From Gemmatimonadales bacterium (lineage in GTDB: Bacteria > Gemmatimonadota > Gemmatimonadetes > Gemmatimonadales > GWC2-71-9), in contig SPDF01000154.1 in assembly GCA_004525055.1 (NCBI GenBank), forward strand, positions 1-5,142: a stretch of 5,142 nt of DNA, read 5' to 3'. A program made the position numbers and the translations under genes. The notes beneath the pieces were generated by a model. It did no database searches and was not told the origin of the DNA. It saw only the letters and a list, made by a program, of their open reading frames with translations. Shown one piece after another: positions 3,812 to 5,142 of the stretch. Each line of letters opens with the position of its first letter. Positions within the stretch are counted from its first letter, which is position 1.

Positions 3812-5142
3812 GTGCATCGCATACCCTTCGTGCTGACCCTCCTTGCCCTCGGCGTGTCCCGCCTCGGCGCCCAGAGCCCTGAGGACCAGACCGCGGCCTC
3901 GCTGCGCACCATCACCGAATCGGTATCGAGTGCCCGATTGGAGTCCACAGTCCGGGCCCTCGTCGGCTTCGGCACGCGCCACACGTTGAGCGACACCCTC
4001 TCCCCCACCCGGGGGATCGGAGCTGCCCGGCGCTGGATTCGGGCCGAGTTCGAGCGAATCTCGGCGGCGTGCGGCGGCTGCCTGGAAATCCAGGAGGTCT
4101 CCGAGGTCTTCGAGGGACTGCCCCGGGTCCCGGGGCCGACCAACGTCGTGAGCATCGTCGCCATCCAGCGCGGCACCAGCGACCCGCACCGATACGTCCT
4201 CCTGAGCGGCGACATCGACAGCCGGGTCTCCGACATCATGAACGCGGTGGATTCCAGTCCCGGAGCCAACGACAACGCGACCGGTGTCGCCGCGGTCCTG
4301 GAGTCGGCCCGGGTCCTCTCCGGGCATCGGTTCCGTGGGTCGATCGTCTATGCCGCGCTCTCGGGCGAGGAAAACGGCCTGTTGGGCGGGAAGACGCTCG
4401 CCGCCTTGGCCCAGGCCGAGGGATGGCGGATGACTGCCGTGGTCAACAACGACATGATCGGCAACGTCAACGGTGGTGACGGCGTCCACGACACGACCAC
4501 GGTGCGGGTCTTCTCCGAGGGCACGTCGCCGATTGAGAGCGACTCGGCCCGCCGTGCGCGCCGCTACACCGGTGGCGAGGTGGACGGTGCTTCCCGCCAA
4601 CTGGCGCGGTACATTAAGGCCACGGCCGCGACGGCCCTCCCCGAGCTCGACGTCTGGTTGATCTATCGGCTGGATCGGTTCGGGCGTGGCGGGCAGCACC
4701 GTCCATTTGCCGATCTCGGCTTCCCCGCGGTGCGGCTGATGGAAGCGCACGAGAACTACACCCGGCAGCATCAGGACATCCGTGTGGAGGGTGGTGTGGC
4801 CTATGGGGACGTGATCGAGGGGATCGACTTCCACTATGCCCGAAAAGTGACGGCGCTCGACGCTGCGGTTCTGGCCTCGCTCTCGTGGGCGCCGGAAGCT
4901 CCGGTCGGGGTCCGCCTGCGCGGGGCGGTGCAGCCGGCGGCGACGCTCAGCTGGCTGCCCCCAGCCGACTCCGTGGCCGTCGCAGGGTATCGGGTGTATT
5001 GGCGCCGCACCGACTCTCCCACCTGGGATCATTGGAAGGATGTCGGAACGACAACAAGCCATCAGTTCGATGGCTTGGTCGTGGACAACTGGTTCTTCGG
5101 CGTGGCGAGCGTCAGCCCCGAAGGGTTCACCAGTGTGGTGGC
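3812..5142 (+). CDS. Exported M28 family metallopeptidase with C-terminal FN3-like domain, 3' end outside window
   Basis: The frame opens with GTG at 3812, 6 nt after GGAGG (3801-3805), and stays open to the window end (443 complete residues). Residues 1-20 are a signal peptide with likely cleavage at LGA/Gln21. The M28 (aminopeptidase Y/S type) zinc peptidase core spans about 40-355. Visible landmarks are SGDIDS (132-137), GANDNATG (151-158, metal-bridging Asp154), SGEEN (184-188, catalytic Glu186 and metal Glu187), NNDMIG (212-217, Asp214) and YTRQHQD (316-322, His320). The usual first ligand His of the HxD motif is Asp134 here. CGGC at 87-90 may be a disulfide. From about 362 a fibronectin type III-like domain follows (APVGVRL, ATLSW, AGYRVYWR, then DNWFFGVASVSPEG), often used for substrate or surface binding. 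Family members release N-terminal amino acids from peptides. Divergent from the lysozyme-inhibitor gene. The C-terminus is not seen. Confidence 0.92.
   Translation, partial: MHRIPFVLTLLALGVSRLGAQSPEDQTAASLRTITESVSSARLESTVRALVGFGTRHTLSDTLSPTRGIGAARRWIRAEFERISAACGGCLEIQEVSEVFEGLPRVPGPTNVVSIVAIQRGTSDPHRYVLLSGDIDSRVSDIMNAVDSSPGANDNATGVAAVLESARVLSGHRFRGSIVYAALSGEENGLLGGKTLAALAQAEGWRMTAVVNNDMIGNVNGGDGVHDTTTVRVFSEGTSPIESDSARRARRYTGGEVDGASRQLARYIKATAATALPELDVWLIYRLDRFGRGGQHRPFADLGFPAVRLMEAHENYTRQHQDIRVEGGVAYGDVIEGIDFHYARKVTALDAAVLASLSWAPEAPVGVRLRGAVQPAATLSWLPPADSVAVAGYRVYWRRTDSPTWDHWKDVGTTTSHQFDGLVVDNWFFGVASVSPEGFTSVV

Noticed and set aside
4069..4479. Plus-strand open frame within the peptidase gene
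   Set aside because: It is out of frame with the M28 motifs and very Arg/Pro-rich; a shadow.
3716..5062. Upstream extension of the minus-strand MliC frame to nearly 700 residues
   Set aside because: The extra residues lie antisense to the M28 peptidase, are rich in Arg, Gly and Asp, and show no domain. The lipobox marks the real N-terminus near 3694-3715.
1..5142. CRISPR, tRNA, rRNA, insertion sequence or phage signals
   Set aside because: No regularly spaced repeats, cloverleaf-like segments, transposase motifs or terminal inverted repeats were seen on either strand.

Overview
The window is high-GC bacterial DNA with tightly packed genes. The style suggests a soil or aquatic Gemmatimonadota-like bacterium (an inference): several exported proteins whose predicted signal-peptide cleavage leaves Gln as first mature residue, an LTxxQ/Spy-type small periplasmic protein, an M28 peptidase with a C-terminal FN3-like domain, and GTG starts behind strong GGAGG ribosome sites. 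No phage, IS, tRNA, rRNA or CRISPR signal is visible.

Layout. At the left edge, on the minus strand, lies the N-terminus of an unrecognised exported protein (1-176). It sits directly downstream of a TspO/MBR membrane protein gene (185-1075) that carries an unusual cysteine-containing C-terminal domain; the two probably form one transcript. An intergenic region (1076-1251), AT-rich in its left half, with an imperfect 30-bp dyad, separates them from a divergent Spy-like periplasmic protein (1252-1677, plus). Converging on it from the right is a minus-strand run read in this order: an MliC-type lysozyme-inhibitor lipoprotein (2996-3694), a VOC-fold protein (2582-2953), a nitroreductase of the iodotyrosine-deiodinase type (1914-2582), and a YjdI-type mono-cluster 4Fe-4S protein (1684-1908). 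The last three are translationally coupled (1-nt overlap, then a 5-nt gap with the Shine-Dalgarno inside the preceding gene). Divergent from the lipoprotein is an exported M28 metallopeptidase (3812 to beyond the right edge, plus), which starts with GTG and is open to the end of the window.

Function. The envelope theme is clear: lysozyme inhibitor, exported peptidase, Spy-like protein, TspO with a probable periplasmic domain, and an exported unknown. The standout is the VOC / IYD-like / YjdI cassette. The flavoprotein keeps the Glu, Tyr, Lys and Thr that define iodotyrosine deiodinase, and a small one-cluster Fe-S protein is coupled to it. This suggests a reductive flavoenzyme acting on halogenated tyrosine or a related phenol with its own electron carrier. 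The individual families are known; the pairing and its meaning are inference.
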